From the NCBI GenBank assembly GCA_022701365.1, contig JAKUHH010000025.1, forward strand, positions 372,001-436,000: a stretch of DNA of 64,000 bases. Direction: 5' to 3'. Shown piece after piece: positions 47,166 through 58,452 of this stretch. The DNA is from Mycocentrospora acerina. Taxonomy: Eukaryota; Ascomycota; Dothideomycetes; Pleosporales. The position numbers and the translations under genes are program-made. The notes beneath the pieces are model-generated. The model saw only the letters and a program-made list of their open reading frames with translations. It was not told the origin of the DNA and did no database searches. How positions within the stretch are numbered: position 1 is the stretch's first letter; the number at the start of each line of letters is the position of its first letter.

Positions 47166-48035
47166 TTACTCGTAAGGATTGAGATCAATGATCCTTTTTG
47201 TTGACTTGGCGTCAAAGATGATTGGCCTGTTGTTAATCGCCCAAGCAGAGAGGTGCTTGTACTCGACAATCAACTCACCATCTGGTGACAGGTTGACGTA
47301 CGTCCGCTTCTGGAATTTTGCAAGCCCGGCCTTTGTTGTCGCCAAAACGGTGCCGGGATGCGGTACCCGGTCCACCACATTGTCGGCGAGGATGAAGTAC
47401 CTCATATGGCAAGGCTTTTTCTTTGTCTGGATATCCTGGCCACCAAAGGTTGTCGTCGTCCGGATGCCAACGCACTCCTCACCGTTCACCACAAATTTCT
47501 TGGTGATCACCGCTGGGTGCTCCCAGGGGTTTTGTTGCTTCTGCCTCGCCATCCCTGTGTAGATGACAGAGCTGGTATCTTTGACTACTGGGAGCTTGAC
47601 AACGTGCCCAGGCTCCACGTCGCTGTAACTTGGCAGTGGCGACGCCGTTGCTGTTGGTGACAGAGACTTAGCACCGCTACGCCAGTTTCCACTGTCCCAT
47701 GCAGTAGCTGTTGGCGTAGTGGTACGGTCGTGACAGCGTGTGCTTAGTGGAGTTGAGGGTGAGGCCGACCGAGAAGAAGTTGGTGAAGAGGATTGAGATG
47801 ATGATGAAGATGAGGATGAAGATGAAGATGGAGTAGAAGAGAGAGATAAATTAGGAGAGAAAAAGGAAGGCTCAGACACCTGAGATTTCCTTCCTCTGGA
47901 GGTTGACGTCCAGGAGCTAGGAGGAGAAGGAGAAGAAGCTGGTGGTAGCTCAGGGCGAGTGTGAGGAGTGGGCATCCTTGAGAGGCTGAACTGGCCCATC
48001 TTTCCTGAGAAAATATTTGGAGAAGGAGAAGACAT
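47166..48035 (-). CDS. Conserved-looking fungal protein of unknown function, Ser-rich N-terminus
   Basis: An uninterrupted frame encodes 289 aa from the ATG at 48035. Residues 1-135 are Ser/Pro/Thr-rich and disordered, including a run of 11 Ser at residues 69-79 (GATGAA-type repeat on the plus strand). Residues about 140-289 look like a folded domain: GHVVKLPVVKDTSSVIYTG, NPWEHPAVITKKFVVNGEE, TKKKPCHMRYFILADNVVDR, VEYKHLSAWAINNRPIIFD. No catalytic motif or membrane segment is recognised, and no family is known to me. The stop may be bypassed by splicing at 47169, which would add about 105 residues (see findings). The upstream 5' leader is at 48036-48150. Confidence 0.75.
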   Translation of the reverse strand: MSSPSPNIFSGKMGQFSLSRMPTPHTRPELPPASSPSPPSSWTSTSRGRKSQVSEPSFFSPNLSLSSTPSSSSSSSSSSSQSSSPTSSRSASPSTPLSTRCHDRTTTPTATAWDSGNWRSGAKSLSPTATASPLPSYSDVEPGHVVKLPVVKDTSSVIYTGMARQKQQNPWEHPAVITKKFVVNGEECVGIRTTTTFGGQDIQTKKKPCHMRYFILADNVVDRVPHPGTVLATTKAGLAKFQKRTYVNLSPDGELIVEYKHLSAWAINNRPIIFDAKSTKRIIDLNPYE

Positions 48036-50948
48036 GGTGATGATGGTTTTGGTGGGTTTGGCGGTGTTCGAAGGAAGATGAATAACTAACGGGTGGTGGT
48101 GGTATCGAAAAATGATAGTAGTTGATCGCTAACAAAGATGGGATATGAAGAGGATGTGAATTGGAAGGAAACAGGAGGATATTGCACTTTTTGAAGGGAA
48201 GGAAAACTTCTCATTACATCGCTCTTGCCTGGGAAAAAAACTTCACGCAACCATAAAGATCAAAGCTATATCAGCAAAATTGTGATTACGGTACCATTCC
48301 GAGCATATATTTTTCAACAAGCTACTGAGACCAGGGAAGTGGCATCCAAATTCAACCAAGTAGAAATATATTTGTTGTACCATGAACAGGTTGGTGGATA
48401 AGGGTACGATTTGTGTCCGTCAAAACAATTTTTTGGTTCACGTTATTTCATCAGAGGTTAATCCTTGGGTCGAAAGACTAAGAACCAAAAGAACTGTTTT
48501 CTCTAGAGAGACATAGCATTTTAGTTCGTCTAAACGCTAAGCGTAAGTTGGCTAAAATTAAAAATCGTCTTAGAGCTCGCAGCGTCACTTTTGTAGCTTG
48601 TGTAGTGGAAAGATGAGAAATTATGGTACCGAACCAGGTCTAATAGAGGACATTTAGTTGTAAACCCCATAATTCTGACAAACCAAAGGTTTGGCATACT
48701 TTGAACAGGATGCCAACCCATGTAGGGGTGGCTGTTAATTTCGTAAAATGGAAACAAATTTTGACTTGCGCCGCTGGCTACACAGTACATTATATTACCA
48801 GTTTTTTCGAAAGTCCCAAGATTTCGAGTAACCTTGGCATTTGGTCCGTGAGGAATTCACTGGTACGTTTGTTCAATTTACTTAGCACATAATTATTTTT
48901 GATTTCCGAGATATGCCATGATTCAGTCATTCTTTGCTTAATGTAGAAGTCACAAGAATATTAGCACTTATCTGTTTGAACAGTAGTGAGTGGGTTTGGA
49001 AGGAGAGGTCAAATATTCAGCAGCACAATGGCTTAGGCAGGTGCAGAGTAGAAATAGAGAGATAAAGATTGACGAACTTGCAACGACAGAGAGAAGAGTT
49101 ATCTCCGCTCTCTTGATACTTCAGTTTTGTGATCCACATTTCCAAAACTAAATCCAAAGTGAAGCCATCGAGCACGCTACTTAAGAAGTATGAGGTTCAT
49201 AAGTGCAGGAGTAGAGCAAGTGTGAGTTGAGCGGAATTACCAAATCATGTTTCATTGGAAGGCTAGCCCGGGACTCCTGTATTCGAAGGTTTGGTGGGAA
49301 GAATCCAAAAGAATAGTTGCGCAAAAAAAAGTCTCTCGTATCAAAGCTTAGGGGTTCTCATCTACCCTGAGCCAGGTTCGTGATATGCAAACGGACGATC
49401 GATCCCAATACGCGTACCGGTTCAATATAGACGATTCCAACCACCATGTTGAAGTGTCTGGTATCGTAAATTTCGTCTCCTGCTAGAATGACGAGTTGTC
49501 TGGCTATGTGCACGAGAAAGGATGGGTCAGCGCCGATATCCATGCAAGAGAGATGTAACGTTGTAAAATAGAACCAGTCCCGAAGACACTTTTATACATG
49601 ACCGAAGACTCTGCAAATCCAATTAACTCTAAGGTTGATCTTTGTGATTGACTGAAATTTTTCATCCAATCCATCACTGATGACAGCAATACCATCATCG
49701 GCACTGGCTCGAAGTCGTGGATATATAACACTATCCGTATCTAGAACTGCTGTGACCGTGGCGACAACGAATTTAACCGAAGTATTGTTAATTTTTCACG
49801 TCCTCCTTCTGTTCAATAAAACACTCAAGGCAGTTAATGCATTTAACCTGCATAGACTCAGATAAATCGATTTATGACTACATTAGAAATTATCAGGTCT
49901 CTAATGAAACATTGGACCGCTTCTTTGCAAATCTCTTCATAAAACTCGTTCTGTCTATCAAATGTTGTGGCTGTCTGTCAGTATCTACCCACTTTTGGCA
50001 CACTCTAGACGATCGGTACTGTGTAAATTTCCGCCATCTTCCACGTTTAAAGTGCTTTGTACGATAAAGAGGGGTTTTTATTTCAGCATTTTCTCTAGAA
50101 ATTAATCGATCACCAACCTCGAGTAGTTCCAAGAGCGATGCTTACATGTTACCCCTAAGATACAATGTATGGGGCATCTAGCTAATCAGTTTAGGGTTGA
50201 ACGGTATTTACTGGTAGCGTATAGCTCTTGCCTTTAATATGTGCTACAGCATTATACACTCAGTCTCAGATGAGAGGAATGAAAAGACAGTGCCCAGTTT
50301 GAGTGGGAAGAACGCGGCAATTCTAAATGCTATTGGTATCGTTCATCCAAGTAATGAAGACGCTGTTCGTGCCACACGTTAATTTTCCCCGGCTGACGAC
50401 TCACAAAAATAAAGAATTTCAAATATTCTGCTGCTCACAATTAGGACTCACATCTCAACTCTCGGTTTTCTTCATACATTGACAAGGGCTGCATGATTGC
50501 AGCGACCTTGCCTATAGATTCTTGTGCAAAACTAAAACAGACCACTACATTTAAATTGTAGTTACAAGCTCTATCAAATCCCATCCTTTCACTCCAGCCA
50601 CAAGGAGCGATTCCACATCAATATAGCGATGAGAGGAAAGTATTTGGAACAGTGAAGATGATGTCACGATCCATGCGCATCATGTGGTTAATGTGCAATT
50701 CTCGTGCACACTAGCAATCAAAACCTGACAACAACCATATACTTGAACTACGGGCCGCAAAAAAACGATGATTTCAAGCACGTCGCAACTTCACTTGTTA
50801 GCTTAATAATCTCCACCGGCGATCTCGCATGCCGCACTCCACACGCGTGGGCGCGCACTGACCATACCCCACGCCCGCACCCAAAAAATCAACCACCACA
50901 ATGCAGTAAAAAACCACAAGCTCAAATAGAGAGCAAAAAAGAAGATGT
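48036..50948. other. Intergenic, AT-rich, no supported gene
   Basis: About 2.9 kb holding the promoter of the 47-48 kb gene at its left end and AT-rich sequence elsewhere. No gene, RNA or clear repeat was recognised before the tRNA. Confidence 0.6.
50935..50940 (-). terminator. RNA polymerase III oligo-T terminator of tRNA-Leu
   Basis: Six T residues on the minus strand, 9-14 nt past the tRNA 3' end. Confidence 0.8.
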
Positions 50949-51029
50949 TGATCAGAGTGGGACTCGAACCCACGAGGATGACTCCACTAGCACCTGAAGC
51001 TAGCGCCTTAACCACTCGGCCATCTGACC
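50949..51029 (-). tRNA. tRNA-Leu (anticodon CAG)
   Basis: The minus strand folds as a class II tRNA: acceptor GGTCAGA paired with TCTGATC (one G-T pair) plus discriminator A, D arm with A-box TGGCCGAGTGG, anticodon stem around loop TTCAGGT giving CAG (reads CTG), a long variable arm, and T arm with B-box GGTTCGAGTCC. There is no intron, and the CCA end is not encoded. Length is 81 nt. Confidence 0.96.
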
Positions 51030-52121
51030 GTAGAACTGAAAGTTCTTGTTGTCTTGTGGCAATTTGTAAGGTTAGATATTATATTATAGTGATAGAACGT
51101 GATATGTTCTATCCACGAACGTGTTTTGTGCATCGTTTCTCGACCGCATCTCTTGCTGACTTGAGAGCGGGGTATGATCTCCACAGTCTGAAATTTCTGA
51201 TCAGTCGGACGACCCCTCATGCGGTGTACTTGCGCCCACACACCAAGATTTGGCGCATGTGGACATGGCAATCATGGTTTTTTTACACAGCCTTGGTAAA
51301 ACAGATTTTCTCCTTCAATAACTTCACCTTCGTCCTTCAAATTATTCCGTGTGACGTTTAGTTCATGTTACCGAGATTGCTACATACGTTCACTACTTGT
51401 CTTCCGCATGCTATAAGCCGCAATCATCCGTCCTTCCAAATTGCCCTACTACGTCGCGTGATACTCTGCTGCAAAACCACAACCAAAGGATGTTAAACAA
51501 CAAAGGGCACCTTTATTTAATGTTATACTATGGCCAGGCTTCTGTCTGCATACGCAGCTCTGCATGATAGTCCTGCTTGACTCATCGATACGCTGAGTAC
51601 TTCATTTTCCTTGATGTACATGTATGACGGAGCACCCAACCGTAGGCACATAACAGGTCTATAGAGCTCCCATATGTTCCTGTTTCTCTGCTGGGTACAA
51701 CACTTCCATACGCAGTTCTCCGTAGTGCACTGTCCCGTCAGTAAACATCAGCAAATATGGTTTGTGACAGGACTTCTTCAAGCCGGTGCTGATACATTCC
51801 TAGATAGGATAGGTGGACATGTATTGATAAAGAGGAATACCGTGTTGTGACTTGGTTTGTACCGCGTTTCGTGGCGTTGCAGTCGAGTTATCACAAATAT
51901 GAGCCAGCTTTCGCGCTTCGTTATTCGGTATAAAGTATGCGAGTAGGATGGAGTCGACGAATTCAAAGGTGTCATTAGATTCATTAACGCTTTTCAAAGA
52001 TGACAAACCTGCCTTCCAAACACCAAACGCCCCTCTGATACATATGTAACACCGTGGTCGTAATCTGAATAAACGTTGTCCATAGGGAAATCTCGAGCCC
52101 TTGACATTCTCTGCCCACTTT
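51030..52121. other. Intergenic, no supported gene
   Basis: About 1.1 kb between tRNA-Leu and the stop of the next minus-strand gene. Only short frames without motifs are present. Confidence 0.6.
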
Positions 52122-53816
52122 TTAAACAGTTAATCCAAACAACCTCCTAAAGACGCTCTTTCTCTTTCCCTTCTTCCCCTTTTCCGTCTCCTTCTCCGTC
52201 TCTGCGGCCACCACATCTACCCCATTTTGCTCTCCTATCCTCTTTGCAGGCCCCTTCTCCCTCACAACCCTCTCCTGTGCCCTCTCCCAGAACTCCCCCT
52301 CAACATCACGATCGAATATTGTCGTCTCAAACCACTTGCTCCACTCCTTCTCATCCCACCCCCCACACCTTGAACTCCATTTCTCCGTAATCTTCCTCTC
52401 AAACCCTTCAATTTCTGCCCTCGAACACGACGGACAAAGCGTCTGTAGCGGCATCAATGTCGAGCGTCTGCGTGTCGTGTAGAACGCATGGATGAAATTC
52501 GCATACGGAGAGTAAAACGGCGCAGTGCAGCCCTGCTTCGTACATGGCCGGGGCGTGTACCGCCAATCCCACTCCTCGCTCCCAACCGCCGGCTCTTTAC
52601 CCTTGGCACTTGGCACGCTCCTTACAGCGGGCCCAAGGATCCGCATCTTCATTTCCTCTTCTAGCGCAAGGGCTTCTTCACGGCGGTCTTCTCTGAATCT
52701 GGCGAGGAAGTCGTCAAACTCCGCGGCAATGACGCCGAGGGTCTTGCGTCCGGCATTTTGGCGCATGCGCTCCCATTCGGTTTTGCAAACGGCATTTGCA
52801 TCCTTGAGGTCTCGCGCGGCGTGACGGGGACAGTAGCCTTGGTGGTGGGGGAGTTGGTAGGGTTCCTGTGGAAGGTAGTATGTTAGGCCTGTGTGAGCGG
52901 GGGAATAGTGAGTTGTGCATCTTGGATGGAGACAGGGGATGTGGTTTTGCAGCGGGTTGTATTGGGCTTCTAGACCAGTTGTGGTTGAGGGAAGAGGTGA
53001 AGAAAGTTTGGCAGGCGCGGACTGGGCCGAGGAATTTGAGATTATGGATCCATAGGATGCGACACGTGGAGGCGGCTTTGCTCTTGGGGGTGTGAAGTGT
53101 GCTGGAAGTGGGATACCGGACCATCTGGGATCCATTTGTACAGGCTGCGGCGGAGCGGAGAGCCGTTTTCCAGGTCTCGGCCTCATCTGTTGGGGCTGTG
53201 GTGGCGACACAACTATGCTCGAATCTAATGTGAAGGGTATAGTGTCGTCATGCTGGAACGTGAGTCGTGTGTTTGTCGTGGGTCCGAATGTGACTGCTCG
53301 TTTCCTCGTTTCTGGCTCGGGCATTGGATCATCATCTTGGAAGCGTACTGTGGGCGGTGCGGATTTCCTGTTAATCGCGGATTGTGTATTCTTGAAGCTC
53401 GACTTCATGGATGAGCATTTTGGTCTGCTGACTGAAGATGACGACAGCGACGACGATGTGGATGACGATGAAGATGACGACGACAATGAAGAGACATTAG
53501 ATCCATTAAAAATCGAGGACGCAGTAGACCGTCTTGTCGAAGTAGGTGTGGTATTGCCGCTGGACATGGGAGTCGACATCGCGATGGACGGTATTAAGTT
53601 GACCGGTATGCAAACTGGAGACGGATCACAGATAGAATCCTTTCGGGGAACTGCGCTTTGTAAAGTTTTGAAATGAGGGTTGCAATGCATGTCTTCGTCC
53701 GTGATTGATTTCACGGCCTGAAACATGACGCGAGCGTCTGCCTGGGATAATGCTGGTGAGTTGCCTGTTTGAGTCCGGTTCGCCGGCTCATCGAAGGAAA
53801 ACCAGGAGATTGACAT
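52122..53816 (-). CDS. Unknown fungal protein with two Cys/His modules
   Basis: An uninterrupted frame encodes 564 aa. Residues 1-290 are disordered, with a Ser-rich run (about 109-130) and Pro-rich stretches. Two related modules follow: Cys295-x4-Cys300, motif HYSP, Cys329-x2-His332; and Cys425-x4-Cys430, motif FYSP, Cys461-x2-Cys464. Each is followed by a charged helix, and the first is separated from the second by a helix rich in Glu/Arg (362-392). The pattern suggests two zinc sites that arose by duplication. The C-terminus is basic (KGKRKSVFRRLFGLTV). No enzyme motif, signal peptide or membrane helix is seen, and I do not recognise the family. The start at 53816 is the first ATG in a frame with ordinary codon use. 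Confidence 0.85.
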   Translation of the reverse strand: MSISWFSFDEPANRTQTGNSPALSQADARVMFQAVKSITDEDMHCNPHFKTLQSAVPRKDSICDPSPVCIPVNLIPSIAMSTPMSSGNTTPTSTRRSTASSIFNGSNVSSLSSSSSSSSTSSSLSSSSVSRPKCSSMKSSFKNTQSAINRKSAPPTVRFQDDDPMPEPETRKRAVTFGPTTNTRLTFQHDDTIPFTLDSSIVVSPPQPQQMRPRPGKRLSAPPQPVQMDPRWSGIPLPAHFTPPRAKPPPRVASYGSIISNSSAQSAPAKLSSPLPSTTTGLEAQYNPLQNHIPCLHPRCTTHYSPAHTGLTYYLPQEPYQLPHHQGYCPRHAARDLKDANAVCKTEWERMRQNAGRKTLGVIAAEFDDFLARFREDRREEALALEEEMKMRILGPAVRSVPSAKGKEPAVGSEEWDWRYTPRPCTKQGCTAPFYSPYANFIHAFYTTRRRSTLMPLQTLCPSCSRAEIEGFERKITEKWSSRCGGWDEKEWSKWFETTIFDRDVEGEFWERAQERVVREKGPAKRIGEQNGVDVVAAETEKETEKGKKGKRKSVFRRLFGLTV

Positions 53817-54585
53817 GGGAGCCAGCCGCTAAGAGAAGATCTTGCGGATTACCCGGCGATGAAATGGTCGAGTTTAAAGTTGACGACGCGCAACCAAGAC
53901 AGGACCAGACTATGAAACGTATGGACGTGGAGATGGCGATCACAAACGCATATGAGGCTGTGCTCAACCCCTCTTTAATACATCAAGCATATTGTTCACC
54001 GACTCGAAATTAGAGACAGCCATTAGGCAGACAATTCGTGGGGGCTGGAAAACTCCACCCGTCAGCCCTGCACATGCAGAAATGCTCGTCAGATGCGCTA
54101 CTACTCCGTAATTGGTACAGACCGTGCCCAAAGAAGGAACACCATTCGGCAAATAGGACGGTTTGCGTTGAAAAATAACATGCCATTCATCTGATCGAGC
54201 ACGGCATCGAGAGATTGTTTGAATGGATTGCATTTGCGCCATTGGCCTGAGTTATTGAGTCAGTGTTTCCGAAGCCGAGCTGAGGCCTGTGGAAACGCGA
54301 TTGGTAAAGTGTCAGTTACACGACCAGCCCCCAAACTCTGCGGACAGAGGCAGTGTACGTGCATCAGGCAGCAAAAGAAAGTCTGCTGTTATTGATTTTC
54401 TTTGAAGTGGTATTTGTGGGGAAAGTACACAGTAACAGCTTGATGTCGCAATACCCTATCTATGCATGCAACGGTAAAAAAGAGATGTATGGTGGGTCTA
54501 CACAATGGGTTTACCGATGTTCTAAATATAGCAACATTGTATGGTACATGGTATATGGTATGCTCGTAAATCCATCGGAGCTTGC
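53817..54585. other. Intergenic spacer, pcs60 3' end / unknown gene promoter
   Basis: About 770 bp between two genes on the same (minus) strand; nothing recognised. Confidence 0.55.
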
Positions 54586-56179
54586 TTATAGCTTAGCACT
54601 TGGTTTTTCCTGCTTCAACATGGCTTCAGCAACGAGGCGTCTCTGGATCTTGCCAGTCGCCGTCTTTGGCATAATGTCGGTGAAGAAAATCTGCAACGTG
54701 TCAGTGTATGCGATCTAGTTCCAACATGAAATAATTTACCTTTTTCGGTAGCTTGAACTTTGCGACACGATCCGTCAGCCAGGCCTTGAGCTCTCCAGCG
54801 CTGAGCTTCTGGCCCGTCTTCACGACGATAGAGAGACCAACGTCTTGTCCATACATCTCATCCTCGATCGCGAAACTAACAGCTTCCGACACGGCAGGGT
54901 GTTGCGCGATAACGTTGTCGAGCTCAATCGGGCTGATCTTCTCGCCACCTTTGTTGATCAACTCCTTGATCCTACCCGTAATGATCACGTAGCCTTCTTC
55001 ATCTTGCTTGCCCTGGTCTCCTGTGCGGAAGAAGCCGCCCTTGGTAAAAGAAGTGGCATTCGCAGCTGGGTTATTAAGGTAACCCTTGGTGACATTCTCG
55101 CCGCGAATGCAGATCTCAGCCTCCTTGCCTTGAGGAACTTCGTCGCCATTGTCGTCGAGGATCTTGACTTCTACACCCTGACCAAGTCCAACACTGCCCG
55201 GCTTGCGCTTGTTTGGGGGCAGAGGATTGCTCGTCATCTGATGCGACGCCTCAGTCATGGCATAAGCCTCCAGAACGGGCGCACCCAAAGCCTTTTCAAG
55301 CTCGTGGAAGGTCTTGGGCGAGAGGGGCGATGAACACGAGCGAATGAAACGAATCTCAGGCACCGGGCTGGGAAGAGGACTCTTAAGCAAGATCTGGTGG
55401 ATGGTAGGAACCGCTGTATACCAGTTCGCCTTGTGCTCAATAAAGTCTTTCCAGAACTCAGATGCAGAGAACTTTGCTGGTACAACGACTGAGCTTCCAG
55501 CAGCCAACGGTGCAAGGAAACCAGCGAGCAGGCCGTGAACGTGGAAGAGAGGCATGACCAGCATGGTACGGTCCTTGGGCGTCAGCTCATAGGTAGCTTG
55601 TACATTCTTCATGGTGCGCAGAAGATTGCGGTGCGTGAGCGGAACCGCCTTGGGTCGCCCAGTGGTGCCGCTAGTGTGCAGGACCAAGGCGACATCATCT
55701 GGCTGTGCCGACTGCACGGGCACGCTCTTGCCTCCCAGCTTGCCAGCTTCCTTGATGTCCAACACGACCTCGTTGCCATTGTAGTAGCACTCGGCGATGG
55801 CCGCGTTATATTTCCTCGCTGCTCGGACTGCTGCAGCGTCCTGCGCAAATGCACCCTTTGGGACCAATGCGATGGCGGAGCTAAGGTCGTCAATGTAGAA
55901 CTCGAACTCAGACTGCTTGTACGCTGGGTTCAGGGGAGCGGCGATTGCCCTCTGCCATGATGCGGCGATGAAGGAGACGATGAACTCGTATGTGTTGGGC
56001 AGCGCAATGGACACGGCTGCTTGCGCGCTTACGCCAGCCTTTGCCAACTGCTGCTGGAAAGCCTTTACATCGGCGGAGAGCTTCTGGAACGAGACAGTCA
56101 CAGCAGGCGAGCCAGGGATGATGACAGCCGTTGACGGAGAGTCGTTGGAAAAGGCGTTCTCCAGCGTAGTCGGGGCCAT
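54586..56179 (-). CDS. pcs60: Peroxisomal acyl/oxalyl-CoA synthetase PCS60
   Basis: Two exons (56179-54740, 54690-54586) encode 514 aa of the ANL adenylate-forming superfamily. Core motifs are VLHTSGTTGRPKAVPLTHRN (A3, ATP loop), MPLFHVHGL, YAMTEASHQMT (A5), FFRTGDQG (A7), GRIKELINKGGEKISP (A8) and PKTATGKIQRR (A10 lysine, which lies in exon 2). The C-terminal tripeptide is AKL, a PTS1 signal, so the enzyme is peroxisomal. Sequence order and length match yeast Pcs60/Fat2 and plant AAE3, which make oxalyl-CoA from oxalate; acyl-CoA formation from other short acids is possible. Skipping the intron would lose both the A10 lysine and the targeting signal. Divergent from spf45 across 551 bp. Confidence 0.95.
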
Positions 56180-56730
56180 GTTGAGAGTGGTAAAGATAGA
56201 GAGATAGCTGAGTACGCGCCTGATTAGCTTCGATGCTTGCGATGCGCAATGGACGCGATTACCCTCAAAGTTCCACCGAGAAACTGCAAAATCTGCCCGT
56301 TTGTTGCTTTTGGAAGTTGCTCAGATTTGCTGGGAAAATAAATGACTCTTCTAGCCGGCCCCTATCCCCAATTGCTGATATCAAGCGGATGACGCGATCA
56401 AGACCGCCAGGCCGAGTCCCGGATGCATGGGCACGTGTTTTGTCGCTAATCCAGCTTGGCGTGGGGAGGATCGCGAACGCCGCCTCGCGCTTTCCTCATG
56501 CATCCTTTGCTCCAACCAGCTCTCTGCGCGTCCCTCTACCACCGCCGCAGCGTGCCGTACTAGCTTATCTCTGGCCTGTCTCTGGCCTGTCTCTTGCTTG
56601 TCTCTAACCTGTCTCTGGCCTGTCTCTGACCTGCCTCCATATCAGTCACCAGTAGCACCCACCACTCGTGGCAGCGTGCAGTGCAGCAGTCGCCAGCCTT
56701 GACAGCGTCTGTGCGCGCATTCCTGCTAAC
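56180..56730. promoter_or_regulatory. Divergent promoter region pcs60 / spf45 with tandem repeat
   Basis: The 551-bp region holds both promoters; a degenerate tandem repeat at 56567-56640 lies 90-160 bp before the spf45 ATG. Confidence 0.55.
56567..56640. repeat. Degenerate 10-11 bp tandem repeat
   Basis: About six or seven imperfect copies of a CTGTCTCTGGC-like unit, in the promoter or 5' leader of spf45. Confidence 0.75.
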
Positions 56731-58452
56731 ATGGCCGACCAGCAACCACAGAAGTCGCAAGGCCTGCCCAATCCATATGCTCGGACGGGCCTTCCAAACC
56801 CCTATGCTCATGCCACCGTCGCCTCAGCTGCGCCTGTCAAATTCTCCGCAGAACAGGCAAAGGCCGAGCAGAAGAAAGCACCTGGTATCTACTTGATTTC
56901 ATCCATGCTTCACCGTTCAACCACAACTCACGTGACCGTGTAGCATCTCACTTTCACAACCCGCACAACATCAAGCGCCCCCAGGCTAAAAAGGCTGGCC
57001 CCACTGTAAAGAAGCCACTCATGCCCGTGGTCTCATCAAGCTCCTCGGATCCCGCCCCGGCTGTTACTGCCACACAGCAACATGGCATCGACTGGTACCG
57101 GAGCACAGCCGATGACGATGCTGCCATCATCGAAGAGAGGAGACAGCGCCAGTGGGAGGATAAGCAGAAGAAGAAAGAGATGAAAAAGTTCCAGAAGCAG
57201 TTTGGATACTGGAATCCACAGGCTCCGCACAAGCCTGAACGCTATTCGAACCTGAAGGCCTACAGGGCTAGCGGTGGCTACAGACGTAAGATAGAGGACT
57301 TTAATGCTTTCTTGCGAGGAGCAGCCGGGCAAGCACCCAAATCTCGTGACGACAGCGAAGCTTCCAACGCCTCTCGACCTGACTCCCCATCGAGCTCAAA
57401 GGTCCCAACGTTTGCTCCAAAGTCAATGTTTGCTCCACCTTCTTTCTACGACGCACCGACTGCAAACATACCAAATAGCGACTCGGAAGATGATTTACAG
57501 GCCCAGCGCATACCTCCATCTCGACCGCAGTACAGCGCTGCTCCACCGCCGCCTCCTCCATCTGCAGAAATACAACGCGACTTTCCTCCGCCGCCACCCC
57601 CAGCTCCTGCAAACACAGCTCCTCCGCCGCCACCTGCACCTGGGACATCGACAACTTCCAGCGCGCCCTATCACAACGCTACTATCTCTGCGCCTCCAGT
57701 CCGCTACGCCAATGCGACCATATCTGCACCACCTGTCCGCTATGAACGCCCTGATGTGCCCATGGTTGACGTTGAAAATGAGCAGGTACAGGAGGAGCGC
57801 CCTGCAAAACGACCCAAGATTAGCAAAGCAGAAGCCATGATGGCCAAAATGGGTTACGTCAAGGGGCAAGGTCTTGGAAAGAACAACGACGGTGTTGTCA
57901 CTCACCTTGAAGTCAAGAAGCGGAAAGTGCCGCAAGGGAGCGCTGGATTTGATGATGATGGGGCCAAGATCAAATCTCAACTGGTTTGGGACGTGCATGG
58001 AGGTCATCGAAAACCGACAGCAGACGAGCCGAGCAAGTTTGGCGCAGAATCGAGCGTTGTGGTTACTTGGGGCTGCGTTGACGGTGTGGATTGGGACGAA
58101 AATCGTGACCGCAACGATGGAGGCATTCGACAAGACATGGGCGAGGTCTTTAGTAACAAGGTACGTATCGCTGGCACGCATGTGTTCGTGAGTTGCTAAC
58201 AAAACCTAGTTTGGTCCTGTTGAACACATTCAAATCGACGAGTCCAACAAGGATGGCGTCGTATATGTTCTATTCCAATCGGTCATGAGTGCTCTCAACG
58301 TAAGTTTTGATCGCCTGTCGCTAGCTCACTCGCCTAATATGTACTTTCAGGCTGTCAATCGATTCGACGAAGGATATGAGTTTAGAGGCAGAAAAATCCG
58401 AGCGCAGTATTATGATGAACGCAAGTTCCACGCGGGCATTTACGATCACTAA
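56731..58452 (+). CDS. spf45: Splicing factor SPF45/RBM17-like (G-patch plus UHM)
   Basis: Four exons (56731-56884, 56944-58160, 58210-58299, 58351-58452) join in phase to 520 aa. The N-terminus (LPNPYARTGLPNPYAH) is followed by the conserved GIDWYRSTADDDAAI and a charged coil, KKKEMKKFQKQFGYWNP, then a Pro-rich disordered region with two runs of six prolines. The G-patch is at about 345-385 (KMGYVKGQGLGKNNDG). The C-terminal RRM-like U2AF-homology motif begins around 435 and ends GYEFRGRKIRAQYYDERKF with the Arg-x-Phe-like loop used by UHM domains to grip tryptophan ligands. In the family it acts in the spliceosome at 3' splice-site choice. Nuclear. The last two introns fall inside the UHM. 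Confidence 0.94.
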
